Of a DNA stretch of 64,000 bases, positions 42,889 to 52,600 are shown one piece after another. Origin of the DNA: Paenibacillus auburnensis (GTDB lineage Bacteria; Bacillota; Bacilli; Paenibacillales; Paenibacillaceae); NCBI RefSeq assembly GCF_927798115.1, contig NZ_CAKMMG010000001.1, forward strand, positions 496,001-560,000, written 5' to 3'. The first letter of the stretch is position 1, and the number at the start of each line of letters is the position of its first letter. The position numbers and the translations under genes were made by a program. The notes beneath the pieces are model-generated. The model saw only the letters and a program-made list of their open reading frames with translations, had not been told where the DNA came from and did not search any database.

Positions 42889-44028
42889 TTACAGTCCGAG
42901 AGTAGACCCTTTCTCCAAACGCAGAATCTGCTTCTCGCCGTTATCGGCCAGTTCGCGGAACTGGCTGATGGTTTCACGCATTTTGGGCAGTGCCTCCTGC
43001 TTGTAAGTGCTGATGGAGTCCAGTGCAGACAACACATCGGAGAACGCTTGCTTTAGCGTATCAGCAGAAATACTGGTTTCAAGCGACTGCTTATGGATTG
43101 CGGCTCCTTGCTCTTTAAGCATTCTTGAGGTGCCGCTGATCAGATTGTCTGTTGTCTGATTCAGCAGCTCGATTTTTTTCAGTACAATTCTTTGGTTATA
43201 TAATGCGCTGGCAACCGTAACCGAAATCTTAAGGGCCGAGACGGTCACGTTTCTGGCTCTGTCTACGCCCCGGATCAGCTCTTTGTTATTCCGGATGACG
43301 ACCTCGATGGCCATAATTCCCTGCTGGTTCACGACCAGCATTTGCTGCAGATCCATTACCCGCTGGCGGAGCGGGAACAGAACCTCCTCTGTAATAAAGC
43401 GGATTTTGTCCTCGGACTCGCCGCGCACCTTGGCAGCCTCAATCTGCGTCTCAATCTCCTGATCCATCAGGAGGCCGAGCTGGATTTCCTTTTGCAGCTT
43501 TTTGGTCAGTTCACGAAGAGTCTGCTGTTCAATTTCGAGTGTTGTATTATCATTTTTAAGAATAGTCTTGCCTTTATCCAAAGATAGAATGATGTCGAAA
43601 ATAACGGCGTCAGCCTTCTGATATTTAGCGAAATAAGTGCGCAGCGGGTTAAAGAATTTGCCTAACAGCCCGCTTTTGGCAAAGTCGACGGCACTCGGGT
43701 CCAAATCTTTCAGCTGCAGATGCAGCTCTGTTAAACCTTTAGCGACCTGGCCGCCTTCATCGCCGGTTTTGGAGAGATTGCCCACGGAAACCTGAAGGAG
43801 GGTGTTCTTCTCCGATGAAGCGCGCATGGTGCCCATTCCGAAGCTGTCAATGGATTGCAGTACCGCTTTACGTTTTTCCAGAGATTCCAGATCTAACTCA
43901 AGGATACTCGAAACATTGCTTACCGCAAGCTTTTTCAGCTCAGTAATCTCTTCAGGTTCGGGCTGTACCTCTTCGGCAATCGCAGACCTCAGTTTCTCAG
44001 CGCTTGGAATTTCCATCGTAAATGACAT
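42889..44028 (-). CDS. telA: TelA-family protein (toxic anion resistance)
   Basis: Cytosolic, helix-rich protein of 379 residues of the TelA/YceH family, named for tellurite resistance. Typical features are SIDSFGMGTMRASSEKN near residue 60-75, LLGKFFNPLRTYFAKYQKAD, long coiled coils (residues 160-260) and QAFSDVLSALDSISTYKQEALPKMRETI. Last of three co-directional genes, after a VWA protein and a small membrane protein. The family's biochemical role is unknown; links to cell-envelope stress exist. AGGAGG lies 6 bases before ATG 44028. Confidence 0.92.
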   Translation of the reverse strand: MSFTMEIPSAEKLRSAIAEEVQPEPEEITELKKLAVSNVSSILELDLESLEKRKAVLQSIDSFGMGTMRASSEKNTLLQVSVGNLSKTGDEGGQVAKGLTELHLQLKDLDPSAVDFAKSGLLGKFFNPLRTYFAKYQKADAVIFDIILSLDKGKTILKNDNTTLEIEQQTLRELTKKLQKEIQLGLLMDQEIETQIEAAKVRGESEDKIRFITEEVLFPLRQRVMDLQQMLVVNQQGIMAIEVVIRNNKELIRGVDRARNVTVSALKISVTVASALYNQRIVLKKIELLNQTTDNLISGTSRMLKEQGAAIHKQSLETSISADTLKQAFSDVLSALDSISTYKQEALPKMRETISQFRELADNGEKQILRLEKGSTLGL

Positions 44029-44051
44029 GACAGACCTCCTTGTTAAGTGTC

Positions 44052-45740
44052 TTACATTTGCACATTGAGCAGATTTCCGATTTTGTAGACGACGTCATCC
44101 GTATCCGCATTGATGTTCGCGGCTTCGTTGATGCTTGAAATGCTCTCCAGCGCTTTGATGTTGGCGTTGTAGCCAATGGTGTAGACCGGAATTTTGTAGG
44201 TTTCGACGAGACCTCTAATCTCATTGAGGGAATGACCCTCGTTGGTTTCACCGTCACTGAGCAGGAAAATCACAGGCTTAACCCCGGGGTTCAGGGCGAT
44301 CTCATCCTGCAGCATTTTCATTGCCACCACCAAGCCGTCAAAAGTAGCCGTACCCCCGGCAGCCTGCAAGCTGTTAACCGCACCGACAAACATCGATTGC
44401 TGGTTGGTATCATATTTGGCGATCGGGAGGTTGATGGTTACGTCACTGGAGTACGAGACAAAGCCGATGCTGTTGTCTTTTCCCAGATTCTTCTGGCCTT
44501 TAAGCAGCGATTCCTTGAGACGGTTCAGCGGTTCACCGGCCATGCTGCCGGAGACATCAGCCACGAATACCGCTGCGAGCGGAGTGCTGCCGTTTTTCTT
44601 TTCCTTCCACAGCTTTTGCGCAGAGGAGAGAAGATTACCGTCCACCGGTGCCAGTTCGGAGACGTAGTCATTCAGGCCGTTGAACCCTTTGGCCTCTGCC
44701 GACTTCTGATACTTATCCTGCGCGGCAAATTCAGCGAACTTTTGGATAATCTCCTTTTTAGCCTGCGGCAGATCCCCCAGAGCATAAAGCGGACTGTCAT
44801 GCCGTACCCCAAACGGAGTGAAGACATAACCACTTTTCAGGTCGGCCGCATTGATAAAGGTCTGATATTCCAGGACAAAAGCATCGAGCATTCCGGTCTT
44901 GGCCGCATCCCGCATCTGCAGGGTAGTGGAGGCGATAAACGGTACATTAGCCTGGAATTTTTCGAACCCCTGAACCGCTTGCTCACTTAGCAGATCCGAG
45001 CTGTCAAAGGTACTTAGGGCAGTTACCAGAAAATTAAGGCCGGTCGAACTGGCAAAAGGATCGGTGTATCCCATGGCCAGCTCGTTATCAGCAATCGCAT
45101 CGGTAATCGTTTTGACGTTAATTGCGCCGTATTTCTCAACCAGCTCGTCATATTTTTTCTTGCCTGTTACAACACCTGCTACATTGCCGGCAAGCCGTTT
45201 GGACACGAGCTCGGTTTGGATTCCGTTTGCTTTTACCATCTCGCCCCATAGCTCATTAGAGGGTGTAAAAGCATCCGGGACATATTTGCCGGATCTTATG
45301 TAATCGGCGGCCGTGCCGGAAGCGATATTGCGGATTTTCACGGATACAGGTTTCCCGTCCACCATGAGGTTGGAATCATTGAACGCTGATGCCACTTCAT
45401 TCAGCCATCCGTCATTCCCCGTACCGGATTTCTCGGTGGAAGAGAAGATCTCGACATAGCTGTCGGTTGTGTTCTCTACGGAGACCGGGAATTTGGAGAT
45501 GTCAGGCAAAGAGTCTCCGATAGCCGCAGGGTCCAGATCTATTTGTCCTTTTACCTGCTGGGCCTGCGTTACCTTAATGTCTTTATAGATCTTGTTCAGT
45601 CTTTTATCAGCATCTTCTACCGTTATCTGTGTCTTGGATTTGCCCAAGTTCGAGGTTAGGGAAATCCCGAAATAGACTAGTGCAAAGACACCGGCTGCGA
45701 TCAGCGCAAGGATCAAGAGTATTCTGCCTTTCCTGGCCAT
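44052..45740 (-). CDS. Membrane-anchored VWA-domain protein with a solute-binding-like N-domain
   Basis: 562 residues. One N-terminal membrane helix (ILLILALIAAGVFALVYFGIS) anchors a large outer part. Residues 75-350 resemble a type-2 periplasmic-binding fold (VEIFSSTEKSG, GTAADYIRSGKYVPDAFTPSN). Residues 380-560 form a von Willebrand A domain with an intact MIDAS motif DVSGSM, plus GGTATFDG and LLSDGETNEG. The metal site implies ligand or partner binding. Middle gene of the unit, 23 bases before telA. ATG 45740 is preferred over 45746, which touches the GGAGGAGG site. Confidence 0.88.
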   Translation of the reverse strand: MARKGRILLILALIAAGVFALVYFGISLTSNLGKSKTQITVEDADKRLNKIYKDIKVTQAQQVKGQIDLDPAAIGDSLPDISKFPVSVENTTDSYVEIFSSTEKSGTGNDGWLNEVASAFNDSNLMVDGKPVSVKIRNIASGTAADYIRSGKYVPDAFTPSNELWGEMVKANGIQTELVSKRLAGNVAGVVTGKKKYDELVEKYGAINVKTITDAIADNELAMGYTDPFASSTGLNFLVTALSTFDSSDLLSEQAVQGFEKFQANVPFIASTTLQMRDAAKTGMLDAFVLEYQTFINAADLKSGYVFTPFGVRHDSPLYALGDLPQAKKEIIQKFAEFAAQDKYQKSAEAKGFNGLNDYVSELAPVDGNLLSSAQKLWKEKKNGSTPLAAVFVADVSGSMAGEPLNRLKESLLKGQKNLGKDNSIGFVSYSSDVTINLPIAKYDTNQQSMFVGAVNSLQAAGGTATFDGLVVAMKMLQDEIALNPGVKPVIFLLSDGETNEGHSLNEIRGLVETYKIPVYTIGYNANIKALESISSINEAANINADTDDVVYKIGNLLNVQM

Positions 45741-45756
45741 ATACATCCTCCTCCGG

Positions 45757-46500
45757 CTATTGATATAGTTTCGTCTGATTGATCAAGGCGCTTAGCTCCT
45801 GCATGCAGGGCATTTCTTCGATCCTATCGTAATTCGTGCTGTCCAGCTCCGAAATCTCCAGCAGCAGCTGATCCAGCTTGAGCAGAATTTCCTCATTGGC
45901 GCCCAGGTAGCCTTTTAATGAGGTGAAAAAGTCGTTATAAAGAGCCGTTTTCTTTTGGATCAGTTTCTCGGAGAATGGAGGAGGTTTGTGGGTATTGGCA
46001 AAAAGGGAAAACTCAGAGGTGTCGAACAAACTCAACTTATTAAGCATTCCCCTGACATTCAGATACAGCAGCTTCTCTACTTCGGCAATTACAGAACTGA
46101 ACTTCCTGTAGCTTAATTCCGTCGGATCAAAGCGCACGCCCAACACACGGGTCAAGGTTGTTTTTTTCTTCTCTATCCGCTCCAGCTGATCCAAGGCGAG
46201 AAGGACATCATTTTTCAGCACCTTCACATTTTTGTATTGTTGAAGCATGGCTGTGTAATCATCAGGTGAGGTTAACAGGCGGACAGATTTAGGAGCTGGG
46301 CCTTTGAAGAGAAGATTATAACTTCCGTAGAGTACAACAAGCAGACTGATGAATAATAACGTAACGCCTGTAGCTGTTTGCAGTGTGCTTTCCCCACCGA
46401 TTTCCACACCCAGCAATCCAGGTGATAAAACAGCAATATTAAGAATGACAATACCGGCAATAACGGCAAGCAGCTTAACGGGTCCGGATCTGTTCAGCAT
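45757..46500 (-). CDS. Two-helix membrane protein, first gene of the VWA/TelA unit
   Basis: 247 residues, no named family recognised. Two N-terminal transmembrane helices (VKLLAVIAGIVILNIAVLSPGLLG, ATGVTLLFISLLVVLYGSYNLLF) are followed by a cytosolic, charged, largely helical region of about 170 residues (LALDQLERIEKKKTTLTRVLG, LLYLNVRGMLNKLS). Placed 11 bases upstream of the VWA gene, so likely its membrane partner and a bridge to cytosolic TelA. GGGGAGG precedes the ATG. Confidence 0.8.
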   Translation of the reverse strand: MLNRSGPVKLLAVIAGIVILNIAVLSPGLLGVEIGGESTLQTATGVTLLFISLLVVLYGSYNLLFKGPAPKSVRLLTSPDDYTAMLQQYKNVKVLKNDVLLALDQLERIEKKKTTLTRVLGVRFDPTELSYRKFSSVIAEVEKLLYLNVRGMLNKLSLFDTSEFSLFANTHKPPPFSEKLIQKKTALYNDFFTSLKGYLGANEEILLKLDQLLLEISELDSTNYDRIEEMPCMQELSALINQTKLYQ

Positions 46501-46605
46501 TTACACCTCCCCTTAAGAGTATATTTCGTTCGCTTCTCTTGATTCATTTATCAGACAATAAGGGTTCCGGATCCAAAGAAATACTTAGCCCTGGATAGAA
46601 AAATG

Positions 46606-46633
46606 TTTACATTTCATGTAATGTATATATACT
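46606..46633 (+). promoter_or_regulatory. Promoter and overlapping dyad of ddh
   Basis: TTTACA (46606-46611), 16-base spacer, TATACT (46628-46633). TTACAT-TTC-ATGTAA at 46607-46621 is a perfect dyad covering the -35, a likely repressor site. Confidence 0.5.
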
Positions 46634-46686
46634 TTTATTTTAAAGGAATATAAATCATCCGGAAGATTCCGGCAGGGAGGAACATC

Positions 46687-47670
46687 ATGAACAGACGTAT
46701 TAGAGTAGGGATTGCAGGCTACGGCAACTTAGGAAAAGGAGTACAGCAGGCAATTAACCAGAACCCCGATATGGAGCTGGTTGCGATCTTTACGCGCAGA
46801 GACCCGGAAGAACTGGCGAAGGAAACGGGAACAACAGTGGAGCGCCTCGATAATGCCGGGCAGTACATAAACCGGATTGATGTGATGATTCTGTGCGGAG
46901 GATCGGCGACGGATCTGCCGGACCAGACACCTCAGCTGGTGAAATTATTCAATACGGTGGACAGCTTCGACACACATGCCAAAATTCCTGAATTCTATGA
47001 AAAAGTGAACGCAGCCGCTGTGGAGGGCGGGAAGGTAGGAATCATCTCTACCGGCTGGGATCCAGGCTTATTCTCCATGAACCGGCTGCTGATGCAGGCT
47101 GTTTTGCCTCAAGGGAAAGAGTATACGTTCTGGGGAACCGGAGTTAGCCAAGGCCATTCTGATGCGATCCGCCGGGTAACCGGTGTTAAAGCTGGCGTTC
47201 AATATACAGTGCCGGTGCAGGAAGTGATTGAACGTATCCGCTCCGGTGAAACTCCGGAGCTGCCGACGCGCGAGAAACACCGCCGCAACTGCTTCGTCGT
47301 GGCGGAGGAGGGTGCGGACCAGGAAGCCATCCGCAGTACGATCACCCGGATGCCGGATTATTTTGCCGATTACGATACGACCGTGACGTTCATTACGGAA
47401 GAAGAGCTTGCCAGGGAGCATTCCGGAATGCCGCACGGCGGATTCGTCATCCGCAGTGGAGTTACCGGCAACGGAAGCAAGCAGATCGCAGAGTTCGGGC
47501 TGAAGCTGGACAGCAACCCTGAGTTCACGGCCAGCGTGCTGATCGCTTATGCTAGAGCAGCCTCGCGCCTCAGCGTAGAAGGGGTGGCAGGAGCAAAGAC
47601 GGTGTTTGATATTCCGCTTGGTTACCTCTCGCCTAAGTCACCGGAAGAGCTTCGCCGTGAACTGCTGTAG
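46687..47670 (+). CDS. ddh: meso-Diaminopimelate dehydrogenase
   Basis: NADPH-dependent one-step synthesis of meso-diaminopimelate from tetrahydrodipicolinate, feeding lysine and peptidoglycan. 327 residues, the family length. The Rossmann motif is RVGIAGYGNLGKGV. Substrate-binding stretches are CGGSATDLPDQTPQL, NTVDSFDTHAKIPEF, STGWDPGLFSMNR, GTGVSQGHSDAIRRV and PHGGFVIRSG. Single gene with its own promoter, dyad and terminator. Presence of Ddh alongside the usual dap pathway is known in several Bacillales. Confidence 0.95.
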   Translation: MNRRIRVGIAGYGNLGKGVQQAINQNPDMELVAIFTRRDPEELAKETGTTVERLDNAGQYINRIDVMILCGGSATDLPDQTPQLVKLFNTVDSFDTHAKIPEFYEKVNAAAVEGGKVGIISTGWDPGLFSMNRLLMQAVLPQGKEYTFWGTGVSQGHSDAIRRVTGVKAGVQYTVPVQEVIERIRSGETPELPTREKHRRNCFVVAEEGADQEAIRSTITRMPDYFADYDTTVTFITEEELAREHSGMPHGGFVIRSGVTGNGSKQIAEFGLKLDSNPEFTASVLIAYARAASRLSVEGVAGAKTVFDIPLGYLSPKSPEELRRELL

Positions 47671-47700
47671 GAATTGACTTCACAGGTATGTTGTTAGATA

Positions 47701-47740
47701 AAGAAGACGCGCCGCTGGTTTAACAGCGTCGCGTCTTCTT
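47701..47740. terminator. Bidirectional terminator between ddh and gdhA
   Basis: AAGAAGACGCG / CGCGTCTTCTT with inner CGCTG/CAGCG pairs, between convergent genes. Confidence 0.8.
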
Positions 47741-47784
47741 GTGCTTATATTCAAAAATAATGAACCTTCCCTTCATGGGCGGTC

Positions 47785-49194
<1,410 letters not shown>

Positions 49195-49334
49195 CTATAA
49201 CTGAATTATTAAAATTTTACTTAAACCTGACATCAAATTGCCAATTAATTCTTTTTTGATAGCCAATCAATTAATTCTATAAAACTAACAGAAAGTGTTA
49301 TATTTATGCAAATGTACAACCCGGGACGGCATGA

Positions 49335-49376
49335 TAAAAAGGCAAACGCAGCCCCATTGGGAACTTCGTTTGCCTA
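49335..49376 (-). terminator. Terminator of the Sua5-type gene
   Basis: AGGCAAACG / CGTTTGCCT stem and TTTTTA tail on the minus strand. Confidence 0.82.
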
Positions 49377-49398
49377 TATGTTGTGCAGAGCAACGTAT

Positions 49399-50580
49399 TT
49401 AATCCGTGCCGATGACCGAACCGCCGGCTGCCTTAAGCAGCCTGTTCATTATAGCGGCACCTAGACCGGCTTCGGGGCAAGCCTCGGCCAGGATATAGGT
49501 AGCTCCGGCTTCATCAAAGCGCCGCAATGCGCCATAAAGGGTGCGTGCACCTTCCTCAAGGGCGTTGAGCGAGCCCAGTGAAACTATGCAGCCGGCGGCA
49601 GTGGCGGGATACAAGGCCAAGTGCTCTTCGAAAAGCAGCAGGCCGGTCTTCTCGCCGCGGGCCTGCGCTGCCTGCAGCAGCGCAGCGGCTTGGGCTGCCA
49701 CACGCTGCTGCGATGACCCGCTCACGATGGTGAGCGAGCCTTGCGGCGCGTAGTGGGTGTACTTCATGCCCGGCGCACGCGGTGCCGGGCTGTTGCCGGC
49801 GTCCGCTTCCGGTCCGCCGGCTGCTTCTCCGCCACCGGATAGGGGCGGAGTGACTACAACACCGGGCACAGCCGCCAGCCGCTCGGCTGTGATCCCGCCC
49901 GGGCGGAGGATGGCGACCGTCCCATCAGGCTGCACCTGCACGACGGTCGATTCCAGTCCGACGCCGGTTGGCCCGTCATCGAGAACCCCGCCGATATAAC
50001 CGGCGAGGTCTTCGCGGACATGGGCGGCCGTTGTCGGACTCGGCCGTCCCGAACGGTTGGCGCTGGGTGCCGCTACGGGGCAGGTAGCCGCGCGCAGCAG
50101 GGCAAGCGCCGTAGGATGTGCCGGCATCCGCACGGCAACTGTATCAAGCCCCGCTGTTACGCGCTCGGATAGTACGCCGGCGCGTACAGGCAGCACCAGT
50201 GACAGCGGGCCTGGCCAAAAAGCATCCATCAAGGCTTCTGCTGCTTGATCTACGCCGGTAACAAATTCAGCCAGCTGCTCACGGTCTGCTATATGTACAA
50301 TCAACGGATTGTCAGCGGGACGTCCTTTTGCAGCAAACACCGCTTCAACAGCTGATGTATTACGGGCATCGGCCCCCAGGCCATATACTGTTTCTGTCGG
50401 GAACGCTACCGTGCCTCCGCCGGCTAATATTGCGGCAGCTTCCCTAATGGACTGCTTATCCTCAGCAGAATACTGCCGCTCCGCACCGGTTATACCGGCA
50501 GAACTGAGCAGCCAATATTGAGTATCATTGTATTGTCCTGTCTTCCTCTGAACAGCAAAGGAGAAGTTGTCAGGTTTCAT
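49399..50580 (-). CDS. ywlC: L-threonylcarbamoyladenylate synthase, Sua5/YwlC type
   Basis: Makes threonylcarbamoyl-AMP for the t6A modification of ANN-decoding tRNAs. 393 residues: YrdC core (residues 42-235; GGTVAFPTETVYGLGADA, KGRPADNPLIVHI, FWPGPLSLVLP, APSANRSGRPSPTTAAHV) followed by a linker (GGGEAAGGPEADAGNSPAPRAPGMKYTHYAP) and the Sua5 domain. The first 35 residues are poorly conserved and the ribosome binding site at ATG 50580 is weak, so the true start is uncertain. The middle is notably GC-rich. Confidence 0.92.
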   Translation of the reverse strand: MKPDNFSFAVQRKTGQYNDTQYWLLSSAGITGAERQYSAEDKQSIREAAAILAGGGTVAFPTETVYGLGADARNTSAVEAVFAAKGRPADNPLIVHIADREQLAEFVTGVDQAAEALMDAFWPGPLSLVLPVRAGVLSERVTAGLDTVAVRMPAHPTALALLRAATCPVAAPSANRSGRPSPTTAAHVREDLAGYIGGVLDDGPTGVGLESTVVQVQPDGTVAILRPGGITAERLAAVPGVVVTPPLSGGGEAAGGPEADAGNSPAPRAPGMKYTHYAPQGSLTIVSGSSQQRVAAQAAALLQAAQARGEKTGLLLFEEHLALYPATAAGCIVSLGSLNALEEGARTLYGALRRFDEAGATYILAEACPEAGLGAAIMNRLLKAAGGSVIGTD

Positions 50581-50856
50581 AATTACATCACTAACTTTCT
50601 TCGAGAGTTTCTGCGTACATGCGTACTGAATTACGGATTCAGTTTATCCTGTAAATAGTAACATATCTATTTTTCAAATTGAACCCAAAAGACCAAAGAA
50701 CAGGCCAGACTGGAGCTCTGTTCAGTTTGGGCAGATGAGGGTGTATCCATTCGATAAAGGTTTATTAGACTGGAGACAATTGGTAGAATTAAGAGGATTC
50801 AATTTAAACCGGATACTTTGGCTACAATTATTTTCAATAGGCTAGGAGGAGATACT

Positions 50857-52338
50857 GTGATTTTTCGTAAAGGATTAATACAGCTCGTAATACTCATGCT
50901 CGTGGTTGTGATATTTATTGCGGGGGGAGGAGGAGAGGCTGGAGCGGCGGCGGCTGCACGTCCGGTAAGTGTATCTGGCGGTTATGCGCATGGACTTGCT
51001 GCCTGGAGTGACGGATCGGTAACCGGCTGGGGGTATAACAAATATGGTCAGGCTGGTGATGGAACTAATATTGATCAATTCATTCCGAAAAGAATTGCCG
51101 GTTTGACGGACATTGTTCAAGTAGCGGCAGGAAACAATGCTTCTTTTGCATTGAATGCAGCCGGAGAAGTGTGGGGCTGGGGCCAAACCTATGGTTCCTA
51201 TATCAGCAATGACCCTGCTTTGCCTTACCAGAAGCGAGGAGGCCCGGCTGAGCTGGAAGGACTCAACAATGTCTCCTTCCTTACTACTGACGGTTCAGCG
51301 GGGATAGCAGTCAATAAGGACGGCACGGCGACTCTTTGGTACCCGTCCTATGATGAGAACGATAATATGCGTATGAAGGTCCGCTACCTGCCGCTGCCAG
51401 GGATTACCGGAATCCGCTCTGCAGTTATCGCCGGTAATAATGCGCTGTTCCTTACAGACGACGGCAGTGTGAAGCAATTGAGCATCTATAACAGTATTAT
51501 GGGCAGAATCCGCTGGGCAAGTGATCCGGTTACCGTAAATACTCTGGCTGCATCAGGGATTAAGCAAATTGCTTCCTCCGGGGATAATGCCTTCCTGCTG
51601 CGTGCGGATGGACAAACCCTGCGCTGGAATAAGACGCTGAAAGCACCTTCCGAATTAGCTGGCCTTAGCAGCGTCTATAAACTTCAGACTGGCTACAATA
51701 AGCTGTATGTGCTGAAGACTAACGGAACACTCTGGCAATGGAATTATAATTCCGGACCCCTGAACAAACCGTTTCGAGTCAAAGGTGCAGAGAGTATCAC
51801 CGATTTATGGGGGAGCACGGGCAGCTTCGGATTTGCACTGGATAAGAAAGGGTCGTTATTGGGCTGGGGAGAAGGATTCTATGGCGGATTAGCCACAGGC
51901 AGCGGGACCGTTACTAATGATGATATCACCACTCCTATACCTGTTCAGGCTCCGCTAACCTTTATGGTGAACGGGAAGTCTGTTGATTTTTATGGAACCG
52001 CAGGCGTTATCGACGGAAAACTGTATGTTCCTTACAGCAGTGTGTTCAAGGCGTTAGGCGTTAAGGTGAATATGACTCAGTCCAATCCCGATCCGAAGTT
52101 CAATAATTACCGCTTTAGAGTCTGGTCATTCGCATATGGCGGCACGGTTATTCATATCAAAGCCAGTGATCCGGAACAGCTGTTCATTAACGGTAAGAAG
52201 ACTGAGAGTACAATTACACTAAAAGCCTTATCCGATACCACCCAGTTTCCGCTGCAGGATCTCTGCGAGCTGCTGGGGATCAGCCTGAAGTGGAACACAG
52301 TCTCTGGTGAGGTTTGGCTTGGGGATAGCGGTGAATAG
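50857..52338 (+). CDS. Secreted RCC1-repeat and copper-amine-oxidase-N-domain protein
   Basis: Exported protein of about 493 residues. A signal peptide (KGLIQLVILMLVVVIFIAGGGGEAGAAAA) is followed by RCC1-like propeller repeats (YAHGLAAWSDGSVTGWGYNKYGQAGDGTN, NASFALNAAGEVWGWG, GFALDKKGSLLGWGEG). A C-terminal copper amine oxidase N-terminal-type domain follows (LTFMVNGKSVDFYGTAGVIDGKLYVPYSSVFKALGVKV). This combination is common on Paenibacillus cell surfaces and has no known catalysis. GTG 50857 lies 7 bases after AGGAGG. The gene ends shortly before the riboswitch promoter. Confidence 0.85.
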   Translation: MIFRKGLIQLVILMLVVVIFIAGGGGEAGAAAAARPVSVSGGYAHGLAAWSDGSVTGWGYNKYGQAGDGTNIDQFIPKRIAGLTDIVQVAAGNNASFALNAAGEVWGWGQTYGSYISNDPALPYQKRGGPAELEGLNNVSFLTTDGSAGIAVNKDGTATLWYPSYDENDNMRMKVRYLPLPGITGIRSAVIAGNNALFLTDDGSVKQLSIYNSIMGRIRWASDPVTVNTLAASGIKQIASSGDNAFLLRADGQTLRWNKTLKAPSELAGLSSVYKLQTGYNKLYVLKTNGTLWQWNYNSGPLNKPFRVKGAESITDLWGSTGSFGFALDKKGSLLGWGEGFYGGLATGSGTVTNDDITTPIPVQAPLTFMVNGKSVDFYGTAGVIDGKLYVPYSSVFKALGVKVNMTQSNPDPKFNNYRFRVWSFAYGGTVIHIKASDPEQLFINGKKTESTITLKALSDTTQFPLQDLCELLGISLKWNTVSGEVWLGDSGE

Positions 52339-52369
52339 GAGAGAAACCACAAATTTAAACAATTAAAGG

Positions 52370-52398
52370 TTGACACCCTCTCACTTGCCGTGTAACAT
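52370..52398 (+). promoter_or_regulatory. Promoter of the riboswitch-controlled transporter gene
   Basis: Perfect TTGACA (52370-52375), 17-base spacer, TAACAT (52393-52398). Confidence 0.65.
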
Positions 52399-52435
52399 AT
52401 GAAAAGTCGTCATGCTGATAATTATAAAACAGTTT

Positions 52436-52510
52436 TCGTATAACCTCGCAGCCGTTCAGGCATTTATAGGGCGAGGGTTTCTACAGGAAGCCTATTCTTC
52501 CTAACTACGA
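52436..52510 (+). promoter_or_regulatory. Purine-class riboswitch aptamer with enlarged P2 loop
   Basis: P1 is TCGTA/TACGA, J1/2 is TAA, P2 is CCTCGC/GCGAGG, J2/3 is GTTTCTAC, P3 is AGGAAG/CTTCCT with loop CCTATT, and J3/1 is AAC. The J2/3 and J1/2 core residues match the xpt guanine aptamer, and the base equivalent to position 74 is C, the guanine-class identity. P2 carries about 21 loop bases instead of 7, including a possible GCC-GTTCA-GGC mini-hairpin. Loop-loop contact is still possible, since ATAGG in the P2 loop is complementary to CCTAT in the P3 loop. Confidence 0.75.
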
Positions 52511-52557
52511 TGATAAAGACCGTGCTTATGGTGTTTATCCCGGAGTTAGGATTTTTT
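52499..52557 (+). terminator. Riboswitch expression-platform terminator
   Basis: TCCTAACT (52499-52506) pairs perfectly with AGTTAGGA (52544-52551), followed by six T, with an inner GATAAA/TTTATC stem. Its left arm is the 3' side of P3, J3/1 and the start of P1. Aptamer and terminator exclude each other, which predicts expression when ligand is bound. Confidence 0.75.
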
Positions 52558-52600
52558 GCGTGTAACGGCCGATACAGAAGTTTCAGGAGGCATAATAGAT

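Noticed and set aside
49755..50250. Several long plus-strand frames across the Sua5-type gene
   Set aside because: They arise from the high GC of this gene; the minus-strand frame has all YrdC/Sua5 motifs.
50735..50839. 34-codon ORF (MRVYPFDKGLLDWRQLV...) just before the RCC1-type gene
   Set aside because: The amino-acid pattern looks protein-like, but there is no ribosome binding site and it ends right at the next gene's site; may be a fragment, not enough to call.
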